34,891 nucleotides of DNA from Myxococcales bacterium (GTDB lineage Bacteria; Myxococcota; Myxococcia; Myxococcales; Myxococcaceae). How positions within the stretch are numbered: the stretch's first letter is position 1; every line of letters begins with the position of its first letter. A program made the translations under genes and the position numbers. The stretch lies in contig JADLDB010000146.1 in NCBI GenBank assembly GCA_020846875.1, positions 1-34,891 of the forward strand, read 5' to 3'. The notes beneath the pieces are model-generated. The model ran no database searches, was not told the origin of the DNA, and saw only the letters and a list, made by a program, of their open reading frames with translations. Below are positions 15,936 through 23,217 of this stretch, one piece after another.

Positions 15936-17678
15936 TCAAGCCGGCTCGAGGAAGCGGCCTCGGGCGAGGTGGGCGATCAACTCCCGCGCGTCGTCGGGGG
16001 CCACGCGGGCGGTGGCCTTGAGCTGCGAGAGCGCCGCGTCGATGGTGGTGGGCCGGCGGAAGGCTTCGAGCGCCGAGAGGATCAGTGCGCCTTCCTCGCC
16101 GACCTGGAGGTGCGGGTGCCGGAGCCGGCGCGGATCCACCAGAGGCGCGCAGGTCAGCCCGTTTCCGTCCACGCTGCGCACCACCGTCGCCGGCGTCTGC
16201 TGCAGCTTCGCGGGCACCTGCCAGGCGCCCAGCCACTCGCCCAGCCGCACCGCCTTCGTCTCGGGCGCGGTGTTCCTGAGCCGCGTGCGCCCGGTGAGAG
16301 GCGCGGTGGACTTCTCGTCGCGCCGCGCGGCCGCCAGGGCCTCCAGCTCCAGCGCGGTGCGCGCCACTGCCGCCTCCAGCTTCGCGTCCGAAAAGCGCAC
16401 CATCGGTACGCGGCCGTCGCCCGGCGCCTGCCGCTCGAAGTAGTCGAGGAAGTCCTCGAAGGTGCGCGCCTCCGTCACCATGCCGAAGCGCGCCGGGTGC
16501 TCGGTGACGAGCGCGCCTGGCTGGGCCTCCAGCCGCTGGTAGCCCACCACGCAGCCCGCCTCCAGCACCCGGTCCACGTGGCGGCGCTCCTCGTCCAGGG
16601 TGGCCGGGCTGGCGAAGGGCAGGCCGGCGATGCCGGACACCTCCAGCGCGAGGTTGCCGTGCCGGCGGCACTCGTCGATGACGGTGGCCAACTGCGCGTC
16701 GGTGGGGCAGGGCTTGAGCAGCCCCTGCTTCAGTTGCTCGAGCCGCTGCGTCTGCGAGAAGCAGCCGATGTCCAGCACCAGGAAGACGCGCGCGAAGGTG
16801 CGGGCCAGCGTCTCGATGAGGCCCGGCGGGGGGACGCCCCAGAGGAACCAGGTGCAGGCGTGGCGCGAGAGGTCGACGCCCTGCCAGGTGCGCTCGATGA
16901 ACGCCGCGCTCGAGCCCTGGAAGTCGTAGCGGAGCTGCCAGGTGCGGGGCGCCACCTCGCGGTGGTCTCTCTGCACGCTTCCTTCCGCGCGCAAGAAGGC
17001 GGTAGGCCGGCCGAAGGACGCCATCTGCACGCCGCGCGTCCCGCCGCAGTACAGGCAGTTCTCGCTGCAGCCCTTGCCGGGGGCGATCCACCCGGAGAAG
17101 GAGTGCGCGTCGAGGCCGGAGAGGAAGAGTTGGTCGAAGTGCGAGTAATACGAGTCGGCGCTCTTCGGGCCCTGCACGTAGCGAAGTGGCGCACGAGTCG
17201 GGGTGCCGCCCCTGCGCGCGGTGACGACGTTGGGCGGGCCCTTCACCTGGCGGCACAGCGCCAGCAGCGGCGCCTCCCCGTCGCCCAGCACCAGGTGGTC
17301 GACGCAGCCCCAGGAAGACAGCTCCTCCCACCACCACGCCGCGGAGTTGCCGCCCAGCACCACCTGGACGTCCGGGTCGATGGCCTTGAGCGTCCTCGCG
17401 AGGAGGCGCGCCCGGGCCACGTGGTGGAACCACTTGAGGCTCACCCCCACCAGCCGCGGCTTCACGTGCGCCAGGAGGCGGGACAGGCCGTCGCGGAGCG
17501 CCGCGGGGGTGACGGCGTCGTCGAAGAGGCGCACCGAGGCCTCCACCCCGTGCCGGCGCAGGTAGCTGGCCAGGTAGAGGATGCCGCACGACGCCTCGCC
17601 GGCGCCGGCGCCCAGCAGCAGCACCGGGGCGAGGACCTCTGGAGGGCGGCGCGAGCCGCTGGGGCGAGGGCGGCTCAT
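15936..17678 (-). CDS. B12-binding-type radical SAM protein with PqqD/RRE-like C-terminus
   Basis: 580 residues from the ATG at 17678. Residues about 18-145 form a Rossmann-like cobalamin-binding-type domain (VLLLGAGAGEASCGILYLAS, LVGVSLKWFHH, VVLGGNSAAW, LGDGEAPLL). The radical SAM motif is CSENCLYC (C204, C208, C211), followed by a TIM-barrel half up to about 440. The last 66 residues (about 515-580; LQVGEEGALILSALEAF, then RPTTIDAALSQL and ARELIAHLARGRFLEP) read like a PqqD-type winged helix, the RiPP-recognition element fold. Such enzymes methylate or rearrange unactivated carbons; the tail would suit a peptide substrate. The substrate is unknown. No strong SD; an in-frame ATG at 17819 would put a hairpin palindrome inside the gene and is less likely. 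Confidence 0.85.
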   Translation of the reverse strand: MSRPRPSGSRRPPEVLAPVLLLGAGAGEASCGILYLASYLRRHGVEASVRLFDDAVTPAALRDGLSRLLAHVKPRLVGVSLKWFHHVARARLLARTLKAIDPDVQVVLGGNSAAWWWEELSSWGCVDHLVLGDGEAPLLALCRQVKGPPNVVTARRGGTPTRAPLRYVQGPKSADSYYSHFDQLFLSGLDAHSFSGWIAPGKGCSENCLYCGGTRGVQMASFGRPTAFLRAEGSVQRDHREVAPRTWQLRYDFQGSSAAFIERTWQGVDLSRHACTWFLWGVPPPGLIETLARTFARVFLVLDIGCFSQTQRLEQLKQGLLKPCPTDAQLATVIDECRRHGNLALEVSGIAGLPFASPATLDEERRHVDRVLEAGCVVGYQRLEAQPGALVTEHPARFGMVTEARTFEDFLDYFERQAPGDGRVPMVRFSDAKLEAAVARTALELEALAAARRDEKSTAPLTGRTRLRNTAPETKAVRLGEWLGAWQVPAKLQQTPATVVRSVDGNGLTCAPLVDPRRLRHPHLQVGEEGALILSALEAFRRPTTIDAALSQLKATARVAPDDARELIAHLARGRFLEPA

Positions 17679-17721
17679 GTCACGCGAGGCGCCGGGAGCA
17701 CCCGCTGCCCTTCGCTTCTCA

Positions 17722-17756
17722 TTGTCGAAGGAGGCATTCCGTGCCTCTTTCGACAA
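17722..17756. repeat. 35-bp near-perfect inverted repeat (hairpin)
   Basis: TTGTCGAAGGAGGCA, a five-base loop TTCCG, then TGCCTCTTTCGACAA: fifteen pairs with a single G-U in the plus-strand RNA (an A-C mismatch in minus-strand RNA). It sits in the 211-base gap between the ABC permease stop (17890) and the radical SAM start (17678), both on minus. No U-tract follows on either strand, so it is not a classical intrinsic terminator. Candidates are a Rho-independent-like end of the ABC operon, an RNA-stabilising hairpin, or a long operator. Confidence 0.85.
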
Positions 17757-17889
17757 AACGGACGCGCTGCCCAACGTGACAGTGCCGACACCACCCGTCC
17801 TCCGTTCCGCCGGGAGCATGCCCAGGACTTGCGAGCGGCCGGAAACGTAGCGGGAGCCCCGGAGGGTGCGCCACCTCTTCGCGCGGGCC

Positions 17890-18780
17890 TCAGCGCAGCT
17901 CTGGATCGTACGGCGTGCCCAGGGCGGCGGGCGCGGCGCTCTTCTTTCCGGACAGCGCCAGCACCAGGAGCGTCAGCGCGTAGGGAAGGGCCAGCAGCGC
18001 CCCCTGCGGGACGACGGTGAGCAGCCCCGGCGCGCTCGAGGCCAGGCCGATACGCAGCGCGTTGCCGAAGGCGAAGAAGGCGGCGGCCCCGGCGGCGCCC
18101 AGCGGTGTCCAGCGGCCGAACACCATCGCCGCCACCGCCATGAAGCCCAGCCCCGACGGCATGTGGTGCTCGAAGCGGTCGAGGGTGGCGGTGGACAGCG
18201 CCGCCCCACCCAGTCCGGCGAAGGCTCCGGACAGGGCGACGGCCCCCAGCCGCAGCCGCGCCACGCGCACCCCCATCACCGCCACCGCCTGCGGCTTCTC
18301 GCCCACCGCCCGCAGCCGCAGGCCCCAGGCCGTCCTCATCACCGCGAGGTGCACCGCGAAGGGCACCACGAAGGCCAGCCAGGTGAGCGGCGAGTGCCCC
18401 AGCCACTTGGGCAATTGGGAGATGGACGGCGTGGAGTTGGGCGAGTCGAAGACGGCCTCGAGGAGGAAGGTGCCCAGCGCCAGCATCACCAGGTTGAGCG
18501 CCATGCCCGACACCACCTGGTCGCTGCGCCAGCGCACGCACAGCCAGCCGTGCACGAAGCCCACCGCCGCGCCCGCCGCCATGCCTGCCAGCACGCCCAG
18601 CGGGGTGGGCATCACCAGCGCGGCCACCGCGGCCACGAAGGCGCCGGCCCGCATCATCCCTTCCACGCCCACGTTCACCACGCCCGCGCGCTCGGACAGG
18701 GTGGCGCCCACGGCGGCGAAGACCAGCGGCGGCGCCGCGTCCAGCACCGAGGAGAAGAGGGCGGCGAGGAGCTCAAGCAC
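17890..18780 (-). CDS. ABC importer permease, nucleoside/simple-sugar type (NupQ/RnsD-like)
   Basis: 296-residue inner-membrane permease with eight to ten helices, of the BPD_transp_2 family that serves BmpA-type nucleoside and simple-sugar importers. Family features: PLVFAAVGATLSERAGVVNVGVEGMM near the start, RSDQVVSGMALNLV, then the cytoplasmic coupling loop LRAVGEKPQAVAVMGVRVARLRLGAVALSGAFAGLGGA. Its ATG lies inside the end of the first permease gene (eight-base overlap), so translation is coupled. Third and last gene of the ABC operon. The loop glycine-glutamate (GEK) is typical for EAA-type contact with the ATPase. Confidence 0.92.
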   Translation of the reverse strand: MLELLAALFSSVLDAAPPLVFAAVGATLSERAGVVNVGVEGMMRAGAFVAAVAALVMPTPLGVLAGMAAGAAVGFVHGWLCVRWRSDQVVSGMALNLVMLALGTFLLEAVFDSPNSTPSISQLPKWLGHSPLTWLAFVVPFAVHLAVMRTAWGLRLRAVGEKPQAVAVMGVRVARLRLGAVALSGAFAGLGGAALSTATLDRFEHHMPSGLGFMAVAAMVFGRWTPLGAAGAAAFFAFGNALRIGLASSAPGLLTVVPQGALLALPYALTLLVLALSGKKSAAPAALGTPYDPELR

Positions 18781-19885
18781 GGGCGGCCTCCTCGGGAGGC
18801 TTCTTCTTCGCCAGCCGCGCCAGCAGCCGGTCCCACACCAGGCGCGCGGCGACCAGGAGGAGCGCGAGGCCCTGGATCAACTCCGGGAAGGACTTGTGCA
18901 CGCCGAACAACTGCATCCGCGTGCCGCCCGCGCGCAGGCCGCCGAAGAGGAGCGCCGCCGCGGTGACGCCCAGCGGGTGCCCGCTGCCGATGAGGGCCAT
19001 GGCGATGCCGTCGAAGCCGTAGGGGGCGCCGAGCGACGCCGGGTACTTGAGCTCCGTGCCCTGCACCAGCACCGCGCCCGCCAGCCCGGCGAAGGCGCCC
19101 GCCAGGGCCATGGCGTGGACCAGCCCCTTTCCCACGTCGATGCCGCCGGCCCGCGCGGCCTCGGCGTTGAGGCCGATGGCGCGCCACTCGTAGCCCTTCG
19201 AGAAGCGGGAGAGGAACAGCCAGGTGCCCGCCGCCGCGAGGAGCGCGAGGAGGAAGCCCAGGTTGAGGCGCGAGGACTCCCCGAGGAGGCGCGGCAATTC
19301 GGCGGAGGCGTGGAGCTGCGCAGTGCCGGGGATGGAGTTGTCCCCCGACGCGGTGGCGCGCAGCGGGCCCACCACCAGCCAGTTCTCCACCAGGCTGACG
19401 GCGATCCAGTTGAGCATGATGGTGCTGATGACCTCGTGCACCCCGCGGTGCACCTTGAGCAGCGCCGGGCCCAGGGCGTAGAGCGCGCCCGCCACCGCCG
19501 CGGCGAGGAGGCAGGCCGTCACGTGCACCAGCGGAGGGAGCTGCACCTGCGCCCCCACCACCGCCGCCGCCAGCGCGCCCACCATCAACTGTCCCTGGGC
19601 GCCGATGTTGAAGAGGCCCACCCGGAAGGCCACCGCCACGGACAGCCCGGTGAAGGTGAGCAGCGCCGCCTTGGTGCCCGCCTCCCCCAGCGGCCGCAGC
19701 ACCGCCCCCGCGTTGCCCGTCTCCACGTAGCGCGGCCAGTCCCCGAAGGCGCCCCACAGCATGGCGGTGAAGGCGTCCACCGCGCTCCCGAAGCCGCGCG
19801 TCAGCCCCACCGCCAGGAAGCAGGCGACCAGCGAGGTGGCGACGGCCAGCACCGAGGGCAGGGCGCGGGACAGCGACTTACGCAT
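18773..19885 (-). CDS. ABC importer permease, nucleoside/simple-sugar type (NupP/RnsC-like)
   Basis: 370-residue permease, the larger partner of the pair. The N-terminus has one helix and a periplasmic stretch (FTAMLWGAFGD), then the family block AALLTFTGLSVAVAFRVGLFNIGAQGQLMVGAL and LLKVHRGVHEVISTIMLNWIA. The coupling loop is WRAIGLNAEAARAGGIDVGKG, followed by AFAGLAGAVLVQGTELKYP. It overlaps both neighbours by eight bases, a strong sign of one operon. The C-terminus is basic (RLAKKKPPEE). It would form the membrane channel with the smaller permease. Confidence 0.92.
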   Translation of the reverse strand: MRKSLSRALPSVLAVATSLVACFLAVGLTRGFGSAVDAFTAMLWGAFGDWPRYVETGNAGAVLRPLGEAGTKAALLTFTGLSVAVAFRVGLFNIGAQGQLMVGALAAAVVGAQVQLPPLVHVTACLLAAAVAGALYALGPALLKVHRGVHEVISTIMLNWIAVSLVENWLVVGPLRATASGDNSIPGTAQLHASAELPRLLGESSRLNLGFLLALLAAAGTWLFLSRFSKGYEWRAIGLNAEAARAGGIDVGKGLVHAMALAGAFAGLAGAVLVQGTELKYPASLGAPYGFDGIAMALIGSGHPLGVTAAALLFGGLRAGGTRMQLFGVHKSFPELIQGLALLLVAARLVWDRLLARLAKKKPPEEAARA

Positions 19886-21362
19886 CCGCCACCCCCAGCA
19901 TCCGCCGGCCGATGAGGCGCTCGTCGAGGTGCGCGCGGTCGAGCTCGGCGGTGACGCGCCCCTCGAAGAAGACGAGCACCCGGTCGGACAGCGCCAGCAC
20001 CTCGTCGAGGTCGAGCGAGACGAGCAACACCGCGCAGCCGCGCCGGCGCTCCTCGTCGAGGCGACGCCGCACCTGGGCCACCGCGGCGATGTCCAGCCCG
20101 CGCGTGGGCTGCACCACCACCAGCACCTTCGGCTGGCCGTCCAATTCGCGGCCCACCACCAGCTTCTGCTGGTTGCCCCCGGACAGGGCGCCGACTCGCA
20201 GCGTTCCGTCGCGCGGGCGCACGTCGTTGGCCTCCAGCAGCGCTGCGGTGCGCTGGCGGCGGCCGGCGAAGTCGATGAGCGGGCCTTTGGCGAAGGGCGG
20301 GGCGGCGTGGCGGCCCAGGGCGACGTTCTCCTCCACCGTCAGGTCCGCCACCACCGCGCGGTGCAGCCGGTCCTCGGGGATGTGGGCGACGCCCTGTGCG
20401 CGCGCCTGGCCGGGGGTGAGGTACGGGAAGCGGCGGCCGAAGAGCTCCAGGGTGCCGGTGTAGTCGCGCAGGCCGGTGAGGACCAACGCCAGCTCCCGCT
20501 GGCCGTTGCCGTCCACGCCGGCGATGCCGAGGATTTCTCCGGCGTGCAGGGAGAAGGACACGTCGTGAAGCTTGTCCGTGCGCAGGTGCTCGACGCGCAG
20601 CGCGGCCTCCCCTCTCCCCGCGAGGAGCGGGCCAGGGGGAAGGGAGACCGCCTTCTCGCCCACCATCAACTCCGCCAGCGCGTCGGCGCTCGTCTCCGCG
20701 GGCCTCACCTCGGCCACCTTCTTCCCGCGGCGCATCACGGCGACGCGGGTGGCGAAGGCCAGCACCTCCTTGAGCTTGTGGGAGATGAGCACCACCGCCA
20801 GGCCCGACTCAGACAGCGCGCGGGTGACGGCGAACAGCTCGTCGGCCTCCTGGGGGGTGAGCACCGCGGTGGGCTCGTCGAGGATGAGCGTGCCCACGCC
20901 GCGGTGGAGCGCCTTGACGATTTCCACCTTCTGCTGGCTGCCGACGGTCAGCGTGTCCACCCGCGCGCGCGCGTCCACCGAGAAGCCGAAGCGCCGGCAG
21001 CTGGCCTGCACCTGGGCGATGGCGGCGTCGAGGTCCAGCAGTCCTCCTCGCCGGGGCTCCGCGCCCAGCACCACGTTCTCCGCGACCGTCAGGGTGGGCA
21101 CCAGGGTGAAGTGCTGGTGCACCATGCCCACGCCGCGCGCGAGCGCCTCGGCCGGCGTCTTCACCTTCACCGGCGTCCCGTCGAAGCGCACCTCGCCCGC
21201 GTCCGGGTGGTACAGGCCGTACAGCACGTTCATCAACGAGGACTTGCCGGCGCCGTTCTCACCCACCACGGCCAGCCGCTCGCCCGGCGCGATGGACAGG
21301 GACACGTCGTCCAGCGCGAGGACGGAACCGAAGCGCTTCGTGATGTGCGTCAGCTCAATCAC
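19878..21362 (-). CDS. ABC importer ATPase, two-domain (NupO/RnsB/MglA-like)
   Basis: 494 residues, two fused ATPase domains as in nucleoside, ribose and galactose importers. Domain 1: Walker A GENGAGKSS (34-42), Q-loop VHQHF, signature LTVGSQQ, Walker B LILDEPTAVL, H-loop SHK. Domain 2 (from about 260) is degenerate in the usual way: GVDGNGQRE in place of Walker A, intact signature LSGGNQQKLVVGREL, and VVVQPTRGLD, with Gln for the catalytic Glu. So ATP hydrolysis would rest on domain 1. Domain 2 signature IAGVDGNGQ and TRGLD match the purine/nucleoside subgroup. First gene of the operon. No BmpA-like binding-protein gene is next to it on either side, which is unusual for this importer type. 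Confidence 0.93.
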   Translation of the reverse strand: MIELTHITKRFGSVLALDDVSLSIAPGERLAVVGENGAGKSSLMNVLYGLYHPDAGEVRFDGTPVKVKTPAEALARGVGMVHQHFTLVPTLTVAENVVLGAEPRRGGLLDLDAAIAQVQASCRRFGFSVDARARVDTLTVGSQQKVEIVKALHRGVGTLILDEPTAVLTPQEADELFAVTRALSESGLAVVLISHKLKEVLAFATRVAVMRRGKKVAEVRPAETSADALAELMVGEKAVSLPPGPLLAGRGEAALRVEHLRTDKLHDVSFSLHAGEILGIAGVDGNGQRELALVLTGLRDYTGTLELFGRRFPYLTPGQARAQGVAHIPEDRLHRAVVADLTVEENVALGRHAAPPFAKGPLIDFAGRRQRTAALLEANDVRPRDGTLRVGALSGGNQQKLVVGRELDGQPKVLVVVQPTRGLDIAAVAQVRRRLDEERRRGCAVLLVSLDLDEVLALSDRVLVFFEGRVTAELDRAHLDERLIGRRMLGVADA

Positions 21363-21412
21363 CGCGAGGAGGCCGCCAGCTTACGCACATCGCGCGCCCT
21401 GTCGGCCGGCTT

Positions 21413-21629
21413 TCACGAGTAGCGCCGCGGCCCGTCGTACACCACGCCCACCTTCGCGCCCACCCGCGCAACCTGCAGGGTGCGGAAGGCGCCTTTCAGG
21501 CTGACGCCGTCGCGGGCGAGGCGCTCGCGGCTGGGCACGCACGAAGACGACGCTGGGCATTCCCAGCAGCCGCTCGATGCGCACGTCCCCGGTGCCGGGC
21601 ACGCGAAAAGGTGTGGGCCTTTCCTGCAT
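21413..21629 (-). pseudogene. Small frameshifted gene
   Basis: The 434 bases from 21363 to 21796 hold no intact gene. On minus, an ATG at 21629 starts MQERPTPFRVPGTGDVRIER and LLGMPSVVFVRA in one frame. About 100 bases on, the neighbouring frame gives SRERLARDGVSLKGAFRTLQ and VARVGAKVGVVYDGPRRYS up to the TGA at 21413. Third-position GC is strong in the first frame before, and the second frame after, the switch. Together they read as one protein of about 72 residues with a single indel near 21520-21540. I do not know the family. The remaining 21630-21796 shows nothing beyond the leader of the next gene. Confidence 0.45.
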
Positions 21630-21796
21630 GTAGGCGTGCCCACGGGAGTGCACACCACTCTGGCGCGCGCGTGTCTCAGGCGCCACGCACCCACAGCGGC
21701 CAGAGCCCCGGGATCGCGGGGGAAGTGTCGCGCCTCGTGGCTGGCCCGGCCCATGCTTCGCGGAAGGAAACACCCGTCGACCGTGGGGAACGAGCC

Positions 21797-22291
21797 ATGC
21801 GCAGCGCGCTCATCGTGACTGGCCTGTTGCTGGCTGTGGCTGCCTTCGTCGGGTGCCAGCGGGCCCAGGCGAAGGACGCGCCGGTGACGGCGGTGGCGCC
21901 GGTGTGCCCGGCCCTGGTGGTGCCGCTCCATCAGCCCGCGCCGGACGGCTGCGCCCGCATCTCGCTGGACGACGTGGGCCGGCTGCCGCTGGAGCTAAAC
22001 GTGGGGGGCCGCACGGTGAAGCTGGCGGAGTGGACGGCCACCGACGAGACGCAAGCGGAGCTGGTGGGCTTCGCCGCGCAGTTGCCGTCCGACGTCATCT
22101 ACACGGTGCGGGCGGGCGCAGACGTCTTCGTGGGGGGGGAGCCCCGGTGGCTCAACCCCAACGGCCTGGTGGGGCCGAAGGTGCACGGCATCGACCAGGT
22201 CACCTTCTGCCGGCTGCCGCCGCGACCGCGCGAGTGCCTGGGCAGCGGCGTCATCATCGACGAGTCGCTGCCCGCGCTGGCCGCCCGCTGA
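21797..22291 (+). CDS. Hypothetical lipoprotein
   Basis: 164 residues. The signal peptide MRSALIVTGLLLAVAAFVGC ends with a lipobox-like FVGC, so it is probably lipid-anchored. The mature part holds four further Cys (VCPALV, DGCARI, TFCRLP, RECLG), which may form two disulfides. It has a mixed beta pattern with a W-containing segment (KLAEWTATDETQ) and GGEPRWLNPNGLVGPK near the end. The ATG at 21797 was chosen because the signal peptide begins there; GGGGAA lies upstream. I do not recognise the family. It stands alone, with 107 bases before the next gene. Confidence 0.72.
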   Translation: MRSALIVTGLLLAVAAFVGCQRAQAKDAPVTAVAPVCPALVVPLHQPAPDGCARISLDDVGRLPLELNVGGRTVKLAEWTATDETQAELVGFAAQLPSDVIYTVRAGADVFVGGEPRWLNPNGLVGPKVHGIDQVTFCRLPPRPRECLGSGVIIDESLPALAAR

Positions 22292-22398
22292 CCGGGCGCC
22301 TGGCTTTGACGGGAGCTGGGAAGGGAACCCCGCCCGCTTTGCAACGCGCCCTGACATTACGCGCGCGGCGAAGCTGTGGCTCGCGGCGATAACCACGC

Positions 22399-23094
22399 AT
22401 GCGCATTCCCAGTTTCCGCAGCTCGCCGAGGCGGACGCCTCACGGTGCCAGGCACCGGCCGAAGGGACGCGAGCAGAGCTTCACCGTCGCCACCATCAAC
22501 GACGACTTCGGGACGCCGAGGCGTTCGAACTTCAGTTGGGTCAACGCCGACGTGATGCTCGGCCAGGAGACCAAGTTCGCGCCGCTGCGCAGGCTGAAGG
22601 CCGAGACGGCCTTCGGGGTGCACCAGAACTTCAAGAATCGCGCGAAGGCCGGCAGCTCGATCGTCTGGAAGAAGGGCGACCGCATCAAGGCCAAGGACCG
22701 CGGCTACGTGCTGGGCGTCCGTTCGCGCGGCGCGAAGATGCTCTCGCGCTACCTCAACTGGACCGACCTGAAGATCGACGGCAGGGACATTCGCATGGTG
22801 TCGGTGCACCGCCCGCCCTGGCGCTTCAGGCGGCTGTGGCCGCAGTTCGACCGAGCGCTCGCCCACTTCGTGAAGAGCAGGAAGGGGCCGATCATCGTCG
22901 GCCTCGACGCGAACCAGCACCACCCGCGGCGGCTGGCTCGCGTGACGGGCCTGCGGTGGCACGCCGTCGGCGGGTCGATCGACGGCTTTCTCGCCTCGCG
23001 CGACGTGAAGTTCGACACCATCAGGAAGCTCAAGAAGGGCTCGAGCAACCACCACCCGGTGCTCGCGCGCGTCCACCTCGCCCGCCAGGCGTGA
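22399..23094 (+). CDS. Endonuclease/exonuclease/phosphatase-fold protein with altered SDH motif
   Basis: 231 residues, EEP (DNase I-like) fold. Motifs in order: VATINDD (29-35), LGQETK (catalytic-type E57), SSIVWKKG, SVHRPP (H137), IIVGLDANQHH (D170, N172), GSIDGFLAS, and SNHHPV at 216-221, where the family norm is SDHxPV. The Asp that normally orients the catalytic His is therefore Asn. The N-terminal 25 residues are very basic (about ten Arg/Lys/His), which would suit nucleic acid binding or a membrane-proximal tail. It may be a nuclease, a phosphodiesterase or an impaired relative. It stands alone, with 123 bases before the next gene. Confidence 0.78.
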   Translation: MRIPSFRSSPRRTPHGARHRPKGREQSFTVATINDDFGTPRRSNFSWVNADVMLGQETKFAPLRRLKAETAFGVHQNFKNRAKAGSSIVWKKGDRIKAKDRGYVLGVRSRGAKMLSRYLNWTDLKIDGRDIRMVSVHRPPWRFRRLWPQFDRALAHFVKSRKGPIIVGLDANQHHPRRLARVTGLRWHAVGGSIDGFLASRDVKFDTIRKLKKGSSNHHPVLARVHLARQA

Positions 23095-23217
23095 AGGCGT
23101 CCCGAGAGCCGAAGCCCCCCGAGCACAGCGGTAGCGTCGAATCAAGGCGTGAGGCGCGCTCGGTCGTGCGAGGCTGGCGCTCTCTTCGGCAGCCTGCGCT
23201 GCGAGAGGGAGAGGGAC

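Noticed and set aside
17679-17819. N-terminal extension of the radical SAM protein from an ATG at 17819
   Set aside because: The extra 47 residues include the hairpin palindrome and no conserved character; the ATG at 17678 starts just before the Rossmann-like fold.
17581-17850. 89-codon plus-strand frame across the hairpin as a possible peptide precursor
   Set aside because: No SD, overlaps the radical SAM start antisense, and its only resemblance (LSKEA..ASFD) comes from the palindrome itself.
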